Origin: Streptomyces sp. HUAS YS2
GTDB taxonomy: Bacteria; Actinomycetota; Actinomycetes; Streptomycetales; Streptomycetaceae
Assembly (NCBI RefSeq): GCF_033343995.1
Contig: NZ_CP137573.1
Span: 620,001-684,000, forward strand
DNA length: 64,000 nt
Reading direction: 5' to 3'
The notes beneath the pieces were generated by a model. That model saw only the letters and a program-made list of their open reading frames with translations. It was not told the DNA's origin and made no database searches. Positions within the stretch are counted from its first letter, which is position 1, and each line of letters opens with the position of its first letter. Below are positions 6,479-14,462 of this stretch, one piece after another. The position numbers and the translations under genes are program-made.

Positions 6479-8548
6479 TCAGCCGAGGGCGGCTCGCGCG
6501 TCCAGCGCGAGGGCGCCGTCCGGGCGTACAAGCAGCGGGTTGACCTCCAGCTCGGCGATCTCCGGGTGGGCCGCGGCGACCTCGGTGATGCGGGCGATGA
6601 CAGCAGCGGCGGCCGTCACGTCCACGGCGGGACGGCCGCGCACACCGTCGAGCAGGGCGGCGGTCCGCAGCCCCCGCAGCAGCTTCTCGGCGGAATCGGC
6701 GGTCACGGGCGCGAGGGCGAAGGCCACATCGCGCAGGGTCTCGGTGAGCACCCCGCCGAGGCCGACCATCGTCACCGGGCCGAACCGGGGGTCGCGTTGG
6801 ACGCCGACGATCAGTTCGACACCGTCCGAGAGGTCCGCCATGGCCTCGACCGAGTACGACGGGGCGCCGAGGCGGATGTGCATCTGCCGGTACGCGGCCA
6901 GCAGCGCGTCCCGGTCGGCGAGCCGCAGCGCCACCCCGCCGGCGTCGGACTTGTGCAGGACGTGAAGGGCCTTCAGGACGTACGGTCCCTCGAACGAGGC
7001 GGCAGCGGCGAGCAGCCCGGCCTCGTCAGTGATCTCCCGGGCCGGTGGGAAGGGCACTCCGGACGCGGCCAGCAGCGCCCGCACACCGTGGTACGAGGGG
7101 TCCCCCAGGGGCACCGCGGCCGGCGGAGGCGCGGCCACCCCGGCCGGAGCGCCCGCCGCGCGGCCGGTCAGCGCGGCGAGGGCCCGGGCCGCGTCCTCGG
7201 TGGCGTTGAACACCGGGACCCCGGCCTCCGCGAGCGCCCGGCAGCTGGGCGACTCCGGGTACATGGACTGCACGACCAGCGGCTTCGGTGTTGCGGCGAG
7301 GTGCACGGCAATCTCCTTCGCGGCCCGTTGCTCGCCTTCGGCGAGGACCGAGCCGCCGACCGGCCCGCCGCCCAGGCCGCCTTCGGAGGCGGCGTACCCG
7401 CCGAAGTAGCCCGTCATCAGGACGGCGTCAACCTCGTCGGCGGCCAGCAGCTCGCGGACGGTGTCGGCGTACGAGAGGGGGCGCTGCTCCCCCATGCCGG
7501 CGAGGTCGACCGGGTTGCGGACGGCGGACTGCTCCCACAGCACGCTCCGCAGGCGGTCCTGGACCGGGGCGCCGAGCTCGGGTACGTCGAGCCCGGCGTC
7601 CTCGGCGGCGTCCGCGGCGACCGCGCCGTGGCCGCCGCCGTCCGTGAGGACCGCGGTCCGCCTGCCGGTCGTGCGCCGCCCACCGGCCAGGGCGGCGAGC
7701 ACCACGGTCATCTCCCGTGGGGTGCGGACGAGTTCGACACCCGCGTCGCGGCAGGCCGCCGCCACGACGTCGGCCGAGGTGGTCAGTGCCCCCGTGTGCG
7801 ACCGGGCGCTGCGGGCCGAGGCGGTGCCGCGGCCGGCGGTGAGGAGGACCACGGGCTTGCCGGCCTCGGCGGCGGCGCGGGCGAAGGCCCGGCCGTCGCC
7901 GAAGTCCTCGGCGTACACGGCGATCACGGAGGTGGGCTCATGGCGGGCGCAGTCCTCGACGAGGTCGACGAGGGTGACGTCGGCCTGGTTGCCGAGCGAG
8001 ACGAAACGGGAGAAGCCGAGGCCGTGCGGGGCGCCGCGCAGCTGGAGTTCGAGGGCCAGGTTGCCGCTCTGACTGAGCAGGGCGACACCACCGGGCGCGA
8101 ACCGGTCCGAGGCCAGGTACAGCTCGGTGGTGTTGTCCGCGATCCCCAGGCAGTTGGGGCCGACGAGCACGGCTCCGGCGGCCCGGACCCGCTCGGCGAC
8201 GGCCCGTTGGCGGGCGAGTCCGGCAGGGCCGGCCTCGGCGAAGCCGGCGGTGATGGCGACGATCGCCTTCACCCCGCAGGCGAGGGCGTCGTCGACGGCC
8301 GCCTCGAAGCCGTTGCCCGGTACGGAGATCACCACCAGGTCGACCGGCTCGCCGATCTCTCCGAGGGAGGTGACCGCCGTCCTGCCGAGTACGGTGCCGC
8401 CGCGCCGGTTCACCAGGTGGACGGGCCGCCGGTCGGGCGCGCGGAGTGCCTGGGCGGCCACCGCGTGGCCGTACTTCGCCGGGTCGTCACTGGCGCCGAC
8501 GACGGCGACGGATCCGGGGGCGAAGAGCGACGTCAGATCACGCGTCAT
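6479..8548 (-). CDS. Acetate-CoA ligase family protein (ADP-forming type, fused alpha-beta)
   Basis: The 689-aa protein has the two-part structure of ADP-forming acyl-CoA synthetases. An N-terminal CoA-binding and ligase-CoA region (~1-460) begins LFAPGSVAVVGASDDPAKYGHAV and includes GPNCLGI, LLSQSGNLA and the RSHTGAL segment, whose His is the phosphorylated residue in the family. An ATP-grasp domain (~470-689) carries EGPYVLKALHVLHKSDAGGVAL and LEVNPLLV. It would activate a carboxylic acid to its CoA ester, or run in reverse to make ATP. It starts one base after the ferredoxin stop. Its place before two acyl-CoA dehydrogenases makes it the likely activating step; some relatives are protein acetyltransferases, but no GNAT domain is present here. 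Confidence 0.9.
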   Translation of the reverse strand: MTRDLTSLFAPGSVAVVGASDDPAKYGHAVAAQALRAPDRRPVHLVNRRGGTVLGRTAVTSLGEIGEPVDLVVISVPGNGFEAAVDDALACGVKAIVAITAGFAEAGPAGLARQRAVAERVRAAGAVLVGPNCLGIADNTTELYLASDRFAPGGVALLSQSGNLALELQLRGAPHGLGFSRFVSLGNQADVTLVDLVEDCARHEPTSVIAVYAEDFGDGRAFARAAAEAGKPVVLLTAGRGTASARSARSHTGALTTSADVVAAACRDAGVELVRTPREMTVVLAALAGGRRTTGRRTAVLTDGGGHGAVAADAAEDAGLDVPELGAPVQDRLRSVLWEQSAVRNPVDLAGMGEQRPLSYADTVRELLAADEVDAVLMTGYFGGYAASEGGLGGGPVGGSVLAEGEQRAAKEIAVHLAATPKPLVVQSMYPESPSCRALAEAGVPVFNATEDAARALAALTGRAAGAPAGVAAPPPAAVPLGDPSYHGVRALLAASGVPFPPAREITDEAGLLAAAASFEGPYVLKALHVLHKSDAGGVALRLADRDALLAAYRQMHIRLGAPSYSVEAMADLSDGVELIVGVQRDPRFGPVTMVGLGGVLTETLRDVAFALAPVTADSAEKLLRGLRTAALLDGVRGRPAVDVTAAAAVIARITEVAAAHPEIAELEVNPLLVRPDGALALDARAALG

Positions 8549-8549
8549 C

Positions 8550-8741
8550 TCATCCCTCCACGCGCAGGGCGGAGTTGGGGCAGCTCTCCACGCAGGCGCG
8601 GGCCCGGTGCTCGGCAGCGGGCGGCACGTCGCGAACGACGACCGTCGCGTAGCCCCACTCGTCGAGCTCGACGAGCTCGGGGGTGTTCTCCTGGCAGAGG
8701 CCGTAGCCGTTGCACAGCGTGGCGTCCAGCAGCAGTTTCAT
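8550..8741 (-). CDS. Small ferredoxin, [3Fe-4S]-like
   Basis: A 63-aa ferredoxin starting MKLLLDATLCNGYGLC at ATG 8741, whose ATGA overlaps the stop of the NuoF-like gene. Cysteine spacing is C-x5-C near the N-terminus and CVESCP near the C-terminus, lacking the second Cys of a canonical CxxCxxC motif, as in the single-cluster [3Fe-4S] ferredoxins that serve actinobacterial P450s and Rieske oxygenases; an extra Cys precedes the CP. It probably carries electrons between the NuoF-like flavoprotein and an oxygenase, most simply the Rieske enzyme encoded divergently at 11104. Confidence 0.88.
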   Translation of the reverse strand: MKLLLDATLCNGYGLCQENTPELVELDEWGYATVVVRDVPPAAEHRARACVESCPNSALRVEG

Positions 8742-10201
8742 GACGTTCCTTCCCGTACTGCGGCCATGGGCTCGGCGGATGTGGTCGTGGCGGGCGTGGT
8801 CGGGCCGGATCCGGTCGGCGCGGGTGCTCCCACGGCCGGCACCGGCACGCTCAGGCGGGTCGGGCGGTGCGGGCTCCGCCCGGGGGCGTCGGCGCGGCAT
8901 ACCGGGCAGGGCCCGTCGAGATGGGCCTGGACATGTTCCGGGAACACGCGCAGCAGGCTTCCGGCGAGGCCGGCGGCGGCGTCAAGGAGCCCGCACGCAC
9001 CTCGCCCGGGCAGTCCCCCCGCCCATCGGTGCAGCCGCTCGGCAGTGTCGGGTCGGGCGGATCCGGAGGCGAGGCGCTCCAGAGCGTCGCTGATCGCGGC
9101 CGAGCCCGACACGCAGACGCCACACTGCCGTGCGCTCTCGGCCGCGAGGTGACCGACCGCATCGGCGGCGGCGCCCACCGGACAGACTTCGGCGGTGAGG
9201 AGGCGGATCGCTCCGCAGCCGAGCGCCGTGCCCGCGGCAGCGAGTGCGCCGGGTTCGAGGGGCAGGTCCAGGGCGCGGGCGTCGACGAGCCCGCCGAAGA
9301 GACCGCCCATCAGGGCGCCGGCCGGGGCCGGGGTGCCGTGGGCGGCGGCAAGGGTGCCGAGGGGAACCCCGTACGGCACCTCGGTGAGCACAGGTGCGAC
9401 GCTCCCGCCCGAGAGGGTGACCAGGGTGGAGCGCGCGATCGGCTCGCGCAGGTCGGGCCGGGCGGCGACGAGCGCGATCCGGGCGAGGGTCTCGACGTTG
9501 GCGACCAGGGTCGGTGCACCCCGGACTCCCCGCTCGAAGGGGCGGGGCGGTTTGGCGGTCGGCAGGGCCGGACCGCCGTCGATCCGGCGGACGACCGCGG
9601 TCTCCTCGCCGGCGACATAGGCGGCGGCGGTCTCGACGACCTCGACGGGCAGCGACGGTACGCGTTCGGCGAGGGCCCGGCGGACGCGGCGGGCCGCCTC
9701 CGGGTCGGAGAGGTAGACGTAGCCGTGTTCGGCGCCGGTGACCGCGGCGGCGTGGACGAGACCGTCGAGCACCAGGTGCGGGCGGGCCCGCAGCAGCCAG
9801 CGGTCCTTGACCGAACCGGGCTCGCCCTCTTCCCCGTTGGCCACCACGACCGGGGCGCCGGCACCTGCGGTGCGCTCGCCGCGCGTCCCACGCCCCCGGC
9901 CACGTCGCCCGTGCTCTCGGACGGTGCGGAGTTTGACGGCGGCCGGGAATCCGGCGCCGCCGCGGCCGCTCAGGCCGCAGGCGTCGAGGTGGTGCAGCAG
10001 CTCGTCGGGGGCGATGGCGGCGGCGTAGCCACCGGTGGCCTCGTAGGCCTCGGCGTTCTCCGTCGTGTACGGCGTCGCGCCCAGCACGGAACCCGGCACG
10101 GGGGCGGTCGGGTAGCGGATGGTGGTCGGGGGGCGGCTCGTGGTCGAGGGGAGGCTCGTGGTCGAGGGGAGGCTGGAGGTCGAGGGGAGGCTGGAGGTCA
10201 T
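8738..10201 (-). CDS. NuoF-like NADH:ferredoxin oxidoreductase flavoprotein
   Basis: This 487-aa protein resembles the NuoF/51-kDa subunit of complex I: GRGGAGFPAAVKL (FMN/NADH site), VVVANGEEGEPGSVKDRWLL, an SLBB-like stretch (TLVTLSGGSVAPVLTEVPYGVPLGTL) and an iron-sulfur region ESARQCGVC. In canonical NuoF the last reads ESCGxCxPC; here the first Cys is Ala, so the usual [4Fe-4S] cluster is incomplete unless the later CPVC contributes. The first 27 residues are a Ser/Thr/Pro tail of four six-residue repeats encoded by an 18-bp tandem repeat. ATG 10201 overlaps the stop of the upstream gene. No other complex I genes are present, so it likely acts as a stand-alone NADH dehydrogenase feeding the adjacent ferredoxin. 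Confidence 0.83.
   Translation of the reverse strand: MTSSLPSTSSLPSTTSLPSTTSRPPTTIRYPTAPVPGSVLGATPYTTENAEAYEATGGYAAAIAPDELLHHLDACGLSGRGGAGFPAAVKLRTVREHGRRGRGRGTRGERTAGAGAPVVVANGEEGEPGSVKDRWLLRARPHLVLDGLVHAAAVTGAEHGYVYLSDPEAARRVRRALAERVPSLPVEVVETAAAYVAGEETAVVRRIDGGPALPTAKPPRPFERGVRGAPTLVANVETLARIALVAARPDLREPIARSTLVTLSGGSVAPVLTEVPYGVPLGTLAAAHGTPAPAGALMGGLFGGLVDARALDLPLEPGALAAAGTALGCGAIRLLTAEVCPVGAAADAVGHLAAESARQCGVCVSGSAAISDALERLASGSARPDTAERLHRWAGGLPGRGACGLLDAAAGLAGSLLRVFPEHVQAHLDGPCPVCRADAPGRSPHRPTRLSVPVPAVGAPAPTGSGPTTPATTTSAEPMAAVREGTS
10124..10199. repeat. 18-bp coding tandem repeat (4 units)
   Basis: Four successive 18-bp units start at 10124, 10142, 10160 and 10178, each beginning GGTCGAGGGGAGGCT or a close variant (the first has GGTCGGGGGGCGGCT), with a partial fifth at 10196. 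On the minus strand they encode the hexapeptide series SLPSTS, SLPSTT, SLPSTT, SRPPTT at the very N-terminus of the NuoF-like protein. Copy number probably varies between strains by slippage. Confidence 0.85.
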
Positions 10202-10689
10202 CTGCCGTCTCCTGTACGGGCGGTGGGGGCGGGTCCGGCGGCACGGGACCGGGTGCGCAGGAGTCGCAGTGCGCTTTCGAGCGCGGCGCGGTCCCCTGCG
10301 GTTCGGCCGTATCCCGCTCCGGGCAGGCCGATGAGCATGCTGTGGTGGTCGAGGATCACTTCGGCGGCGAGCAGCGCGGCCGCGGCCGAGGCGTCCGTGT
10401 CCGCGTCGGCGTCCGCGTGGCCGTCCTTGCCGCCCTGCTCGTCGAGCCGGAGGGCCACGGCGGTCACCAGCGCGGTGGCTTCGGCGAGGTAGCGCAACCA
10501 GCTGTGTCGACTGCCCCGCAGGACCAGGCGTTCCACCCGGTGCCGCTCGGCGGCCGTGAGTTCGGCCCGGCCCGGCGGCGGGTGGTACGCCGTGCCGAGG
10601 GAGGCACGTAGCGCGGCGACGGCTGCGGGCAGCTCCCGCTCCGGCTCGGGGGTGAGCCCGAGCCAGTCCAGATGCCGACGACCACTCAT
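10198..10689 (-). CDS. Hypothetical protein, first gene of the acyl-CoA dehydrogenase operon
   Basis: This 163-aa protein starts at ATG 10689 with a GGAGG site 6 bases upstream; the frame is open further but nothing supports an earlier start. It begins MSGRRHLDWLGL and is largely helical, with a run of alternating Asp/Ala (ADADADTDASAAA) before LLAAEVILDHHSMLIGLPG. I recognise no family. Its stop overlaps the ATG of the NuoF-like gene (ATGA), and it lies directly downstream of the operator-bearing promoter region, so it is coupled to the electron-transfer proteins and may be an assembly factor or small subunit for them. Confidence 0.65.
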   Translation of the reverse strand: MSGRRHLDWLGLTPEPERELPAAVAALRASLGTAYHPPPGRAELTAAERHRVERLVLRGSRHSWLRYLAEATALVTAVALRLDEQGGKDGHADADADTDASAAAALLAAEVILDHHSMLIGLPGAGYGRTAGDRAALESALRLLRTRSRAAGPAPTARTGDGR

Positions 10690-10900
10690 GCGTGCCTCCG
10701 GGAGGGAAGGGGGTGCGGGTGCCGGGACGTCCGCGGTCTCCGCCGAGTGAGGAAAGCGAGGGAGGTGCGTGCCGGGGCGGGTGCCAGGGCACGCCGGGCT
10801 GCTTCCGGCGCAAGGGCCGTGGGCCGCACCCACCGGGGTGACGAGCAAATGCGCAGGTCAGAGGCGGTGTGGCGGCAGAGCAGCGACATAAAGACGTTTG

Positions 10901-10916
10901 CTGACCGATCAGTCAG
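10901..10916. promoter_or_regulatory. TetR-type operator, site A (imperfect palindrome)
   Basis: CTGACCGATCAGTCAG is a 16-bp palindrome with one mismatched pair and shares its left half exactly with site B. It lies on the minus-operon side. Centre-to-centre distance to site B is 32 bp, about three helical turns, so both would face the same side of the DNA. Confidence 0.72.
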
Positions 10917-10931
10917 GCAATAACCAAGCTA

Positions 10932-10949
10932 GCTGACCGATCGGTCAGC
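10932..10949. promoter_or_regulatory. TetR-type operator, site B (perfect 18-bp palindrome)
   Basis: GCTGACCGATCGGTCAGC equals its own reverse complement over all 18 bases. This is the size and form expected for a TetR dimer site. It sits between the two promoters just upstream of a TTGACC hexamer on the plus strand, well placed to control both operons. Confidence 0.82.
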
Positions 10950-10958
10950 GTACAAGTC

Positions 10959-10987
10959 TTGACCCGGCGGATTTCAGCCACCACGCT
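10959..10987 (+). promoter_or_regulatory. Candidate promoter of the Rieske/transport operon
   Basis: TTGACC at 10959-10964, a 17-base spacer and CACGCT at 10982-10987 (which keeps the A and final T of the Streptomyces TAnnnT minus-10) form a plausible sigma-70-type promoter. Operator B ends 9 bases before its -35 and operator C starts one base after its -10, so a bound repressor would occlude it. The -10 match is weak. Confidence 0.4.
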
Positions 10988-10988
10988 G

Positions 10989-11006
10989 GCTGTCCAATCG
11001 GTCAGC
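10989..11006. promoter_or_regulatory. TetR-type operator, site C (imperfect palindrome)
   Basis: GCTGTCCAATCGGTCAGC matches site B at 16 of 18 positions. Its position would cover the transcription start expected from the candidate promoter at 10959-10987. Confidence 0.68.
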
Positions 11007-11103
11007 CCGATCCCGGCGCCCGCCCCGACGCGCTGCCCGCATCCGGTTCGCACGACATCGAAGCCCGACACCGATCGCCGCCCCGCGGCACGAGGAGTCA
11101 CCG

Positions 11104-12336
11104 ATGCACCCCAGAGCCCCCGCACCCGGCGCACTCACGGCGACCGGTGCACCCACCGGACCCGACACCGCCGCCCACGACCTCCCCGCTCCCGCGCTGC
11201 CGGCCCGGCACTACACCGATCCCGCCGTCGCCGCCGCCGAGACCCGTCAGGTCTTCGCCAGGTCCTGGCAGCTCGTGTGTCACGAGTCCGACCTGCCCGG
11301 CCCCGGGGCCCGGCTCGCCGCCACCGTCGCCGACCGGGAGGTGCTGGTCGTCCGCACCGAGGACGGCGGCCTCGCCGCCCACCTCAACGTCTGCCGCCAT
11401 CGCGGAACGCGCCTGGTCACCGCCCCCGAACCGGCCGGCAAGGCGATCCGCTGCCCGTACCACGGCTGGACCTACCGCCTCGACGGCAGCCTGGTCGGCG
11501 CGCCCGAGGCCCGGCAGATCCCCTGCCTCGACAAGCCCCGCCTCGGCCTGTTCCCGGCCCGGGTCGAATCCTTCCTCGGCTTCGTCTTCGTCAACCTCGA
11601 CCCCGGAGCCGTTCCACTCGCCGAGAGCTGCGCAGGGCTCGCCGAGGCCGTCGGCCGCTACACGGGGGCGGACCTGGTGCCGGTCGGCCGGGACCGGATC
11701 CACGACCTGGCCCGCGCCGAGGTCCAGGAGGCCAACTGGAAGGTCGCGGTCGACAACTACCTGGAGGGGTACCACGTACCCGTCGCCCACCCCGGACTGA
11801 TGCGCCTGCTCGACTACCAGGGCTACGGCTGCGAGATCCACGACTCCTACGTCCTGTTCACCTCGCCGCTGCGCGAAAAGCCGTCCTCCAACTGGGCCGA
11901 GCGGCTGTACCAGCGCCTCGCCGCGCCCATGCCCGGCCTCACCGAGGCAGACCGCAGGGTCTGGCGGTACGCCGTGATCTACCCCAACACCCTCATCGAC
12001 TTCTACCCCGACCACGTGCTCGCGTGGACCGCCGTGCCGACCGCGGTCGACCGGGTGGCCGTTCCCGGCGCCTTCTACACACGCCGCGGCACCGGGCTGC
12101 GCACCCGCCTCGCCCGGCGCCTGAACATGCACATCGGGTGGATCACCAACGACGAGGACGCCGAGCTGGTCGCTCGTGTCCAACGCGGTCTGTCCACGCC
12201 GGGGTTCGAACCCGGACCGCTGTCCCGGCGGGAGCTCGCGGTCGGCTGGTTCGCCGACCGCATCCGCGCCGACCTGGCTTCGGACCTCGCCGCCGGCACG
12301 GACACCGCACCGGACCCCGACCCGCCGGGCCAGTGA
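11104..12336 (+). CDS. Rieske non-heme iron oxygenase, alpha subunit
   Basis: This 410-aa protein has a Rieske [2Fe-2S] domain with C97-R-H99 and C117-PY-H120 (CRHRGTRL and CPYHGW). The catalytic domain shows DNYLEGYHVPVAH, supplying H224 and H229, and an acidic ligand probably at D299 in IDFYPDH, for the mononuclear iron. The overall form resembles the GbcA/stachydrine/carnitine group that hydroxylates N-methyl quaternary amines, causing demethylation or C-N cleavage. A GAGGAG site precedes ATG 11104. The neighbouring polyamine-type transporter, amine oxidase and aldehyde dehydrogenase support a nitrogenous substrate; electrons probably come from the divergently encoded ferredoxin and NuoF-like protein, because no dedicated reductase adjoins it. 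The exact substrate is not readable. Confidence 0.9.
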   Translation: MHPRAPAPGALTATGAPTGPDTAAHDLPAPALPARHYTDPAVAAAETRQVFARSWQLVCHESDLPGPGARLAATVADREVLVVRTEDGGLAAHLNVCRHRGTRLVTAPEPAGKAIRCPYHGWTYRLDGSLVGAPEARQIPCLDKPRLGLFPARVESFLGFVFVNLDPGAVPLAESCAGLAEAVGRYTGADLVPVGRDRIHDLARAEVQEANWKVAVDNYLEGYHVPVAHPGLMRLLDYQGYGCEIHDSYVLFTSPLREKPSSNWAERLYQRLAAPMPGLTEADRRVWRYAVIYPNTLIDFYPDHVLAWTAVPTAVDRVAVPGAFYTRRGTGLRTRLARRLNMHIGWITNDEDAELVARVQRGLSTPGFEPGPLSRRELAVGWFADRIRADLASDLAAGTDTAPDPDPPGQ

Positions 12337-12439
12337 GCGATACGACCGCACCCCCGTACCCGCACTGCCGCTCCGCCGCACCGCCGCACCGCTGACCGCC
12401 CACCCGCCGTCCCCCAGCGGCCCCTACGGAGAGGACCCC

Positions 12440-13570
12440 ATGTCCCCCGAGGCACCTTCCCTGTCCCGCCGCTCGCTGCTCCGTGCCGGCGCCACCGCCG
12501 CCCTCGGTCTGACGGCAGCCGGCTGCGGATTCTCCTCCGCCCCCGACGCCGCCGGCCAGGCGGCCTCCGAGTCCCCCATCGACGTCGAAGTCGACGGCGA
12601 CCTCGTGTACTTCAACTGGGCCGACTTCGTCGACCCGGCGGTGTTCGCGGGCTTCTCCAAGGAGTACGGGGTGAAAGTCGTCCAGTCGAACTACGACTCC
12701 ATGGAAGGCATGGCCGCCAAACTCAACGCCGGCAACCGCTACGACATCATCTTCCCCACGGCGAAGTGGGCCGAGCGCCTCTCCCGAGGGGGCCGGCTGC
12801 GCCGCATCGACCACGGGCGACTGAGGAACGCCGAGGCCGTGTTCGGCGCGTACGACTACTTCGCCGACCCCTGGTACGACCCCCGCTCCGCTCACACCGT
12901 CCCCTTCACCATGTACAAGACCGGCATCGGTTGGCGCAGGGACCGACTCGGCGACCTCACCGGCTCCTGGGACGACCTGTGGAACGACCACGCCAAGGGC
13001 AAGGTCTTCGTCCTCGACGACCGCGACGAGGTGCTGGCCATCGGCGCGCTCAAGCACGGCCTGCCCCTCACCACCGAGAAGCCCGGCGACCTCGACCGCG
13101 TCACCGACAGCCTGCGCACCCTGCGTCCCCGGCTGCGCGGCTTCTCCAGCGACAGCTACAACAACCTGCTCAACGGAAACGCCGACATGACCCAGGCGTG
13201 GAGCGGGGACATGGCCGCGATGCTCGCCCAGGCGAAGGACCCGTCCGTCTTCGGCTTCGAGACCGCCCGCGAGGGGGCCCCGGTCAACTCCGACTGCTAC
13301 GCCATCCCCGTCGACGCGCCGCACCCCGGCACCGCCATGCTCTTCATCGACTACATGCTCCGGCCCGAGAACGTGAAGCGGAACATCGAGTACATCGGCT
13401 ACCCGATGCCGGTACGCGGCACGGAGGACACCTACGCCGCGCTCGTGGAGCCCTTCCCCCAGTGCCAGGTGACCGCGGCCGACCTCAGGGACGACCTGTT
13501 CTTCCGCAACGGCACCGCGGCGGGCGAGAAGGCCCGCGACGCCGCCTGGACCGACGTGAAGGCGGGCTGA
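12440..13570 (+). CDS. Spermidine/putrescine-type ABC transporter, substrate-binding lipoprotein
   Basis: The 376-aa protein starts at ATG 12440 behind GGAGAGGA. It has a twin-arginine-like signal (SRRSLLRAGATAALGL) ending in the lipobox-like TAAGC, so it is probably exported folded by Tat and lipidated. The mature domain has the PotD/PotF pattern: LVYFNWADFVDPAVFAGFSKEYGVKVV, YDIIFPT, a hinge with MYKTGIGW and the C-terminal FIDYMLRPENVKRNIEYIGYPMPV. It captures a cationic amine outside the cell for the permeases encoded next. Binding specificity within the polyamine/amine class is uncertain, because relatives also bind other amine compounds. Confidence 0.9.
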   Translation: MSPEAPSLSRRSLLRAGATAALGLTAAGCGFSSAPDAAGQAASESPIDVEVDGDLVYFNWADFVDPAVFAGFSKEYGVKVVQSNYDSMEGMAAKLNAGNRYDIIFPTAKWAERLSRGGRLRRIDHGRLRNAEAVFGAYDYFADPWYDPRSAHTVPFTMYKTGIGWRRDRLGDLTGSWDDLWNDHAKGKVFVLDDRDEVLAIGALKHGLPLTTEKPGDLDRVTDSLRTLRPRLRGFSSDSYNNLLNGNADMTQAWSGDMAAMLAQAKDPSVFGFETAREGAPVNSDCYAIPVDAPHPGTAMLFIDYMLRPENVKRNIEYIGYPMPVRGTEDTYAALVEPFPQCQVTAADLRDDLFFRNGTAAGEKARDAAWTDVKAG

Positions 13571-13571
13571 C

Positions 13572-14462
13572 ATGGCCGATGCCGTCCGTACCTCACGTAC
13601 CGTCAGAAAGCCTGCCCAGGAACGTCTGTGGACCTGGCTGATGCTGCCCGGCACGCTCTGGATGACCGTCTTCCTGGTCGCGTCCCTGATCCTGGTGGCC
13701 ACCCTCGCCTTCGGCACCACGGACCCGCTCGGCAACCCGCGCTTCGGTTTCGTCCTCGACAACATCACCGCTCTGGCAGACCCCGCGTACCGCACGGTCC
13801 TGCTGCGTTCGCTGGGCTATGCCCTGGTCACCTGCGCCGTCTGCCTCCTGATCGCCTATCCCGTCGCCTACGCCATCGCGACCAGCGGTGGCCGGCACAA
13901 GAACCTGCTGATCGCGGCGATCGTCGTCCCGTTCTTCGCCAACTACCTGGTGCGGATGTACGGCTGGTCCGTCGTCCTGTCCGACGACGGACCACTGCTC
14001 GGGGCGCTGCGCGCGATCGGACTCGCCGACGGGGGGACCCGGATCCTGCAGACCGGCGCGGGCGTCGTCGCCGGTCTCGTCTACGGCTTCGTCGTCTTCA
14101 TGATCATCCCGCTGTACGCGGCGATGGAACGCATGGACACCTCGCTCATCGAGGCCGGCCGCGACCTGTACGCCGGTCCACTGCGGACGTTCCTGTTCGT
14201 CACCGTCCCGGCCACCCGGCAGGGCGCGGCCGCCGGCTGTGTCCTCGTCCTGCTGCCCGCCATGGGCGACTTCGTCAGTGCCCAGCTCATGGGAGGCCCT
14301 GACCAGATCATGATCGGCAACCTGATCCAGGACAAGTTCTTCCAGGGCCAGAACTGGCCGCTCGGCTCCGCCCTCACCATGCTGCTGATGGCTGTCCTCT
14401 TCCTCGGCATGCTCGGCTACCTGCGGCGCACCCGCAAGGACGAGGCGGAGGCGGTCCGATGA
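13572..14462 (+). CDS. ABC transporter permease (PotB/PotH type)
   Basis: This 296-aa membrane protein has about six hydrophobic segments (for example LMLPGTLWMTVFLVASLILV and LLIAAIVVPFFANYLVRM) and the cytoplasmic coupling loop MDTSLIEAGRDLYAGPLRTFLFVTVPATRQG, the EAA motif that docks onto the ATPase. It pairs with the next permease to form the polyamine-type import channel. The ATG lies one base after the binding-protein stop. Confidence 0.92.
   Translation: MADAVRTSRTVRKPAQERLWTWLMLPGTLWMTVFLVASLILVATLAFGTTDPLGNPRFGFVLDNITALADPAYRTVLLRSLGYALVTCAVCLLIAYPVAYAIATSGGRHKNLLIAAIVVPFFANYLVRMYGWSVVLSDDGPLLGALRAIGLADGGTRILQTGAGVVAGLVYGFVVFMIIPLYAAMERMDTSLIEAGRDLYAGPLRTFLFVTVPATRQGAAAGCVLVLLPAMGDFVSAQLMGGPDQIMIGNLIQDKFFQGQNWPLGSALTMLLMAVLFLGMLGYLRRTRKDEAEAVR

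Larger units (their letters stand above)
10690..11103. other. Divergent intergenic region of the catabolic divergon
   Basis: These 414 bases separate the two divergent operons and hold no supported gene. The minus-strand frame stays open to 10848 but lacks a ribosome site. The segment 10890-11010 is noticeably more AT-rich than its surroundings and contains the three palindromic operators and a candidate plus-strand promoter. The rest is presumably untranslated leader. Confidence 0.7.

Noticed and set aside
5192..8743. Plus-strand open frame of ~1180 codons opposite the acyl-CoA dehydrogenase and ligase genes
   Set aside because: Same reason; the minus strand carries unmistakable enzyme motifs, ribosome sites and overlaps.
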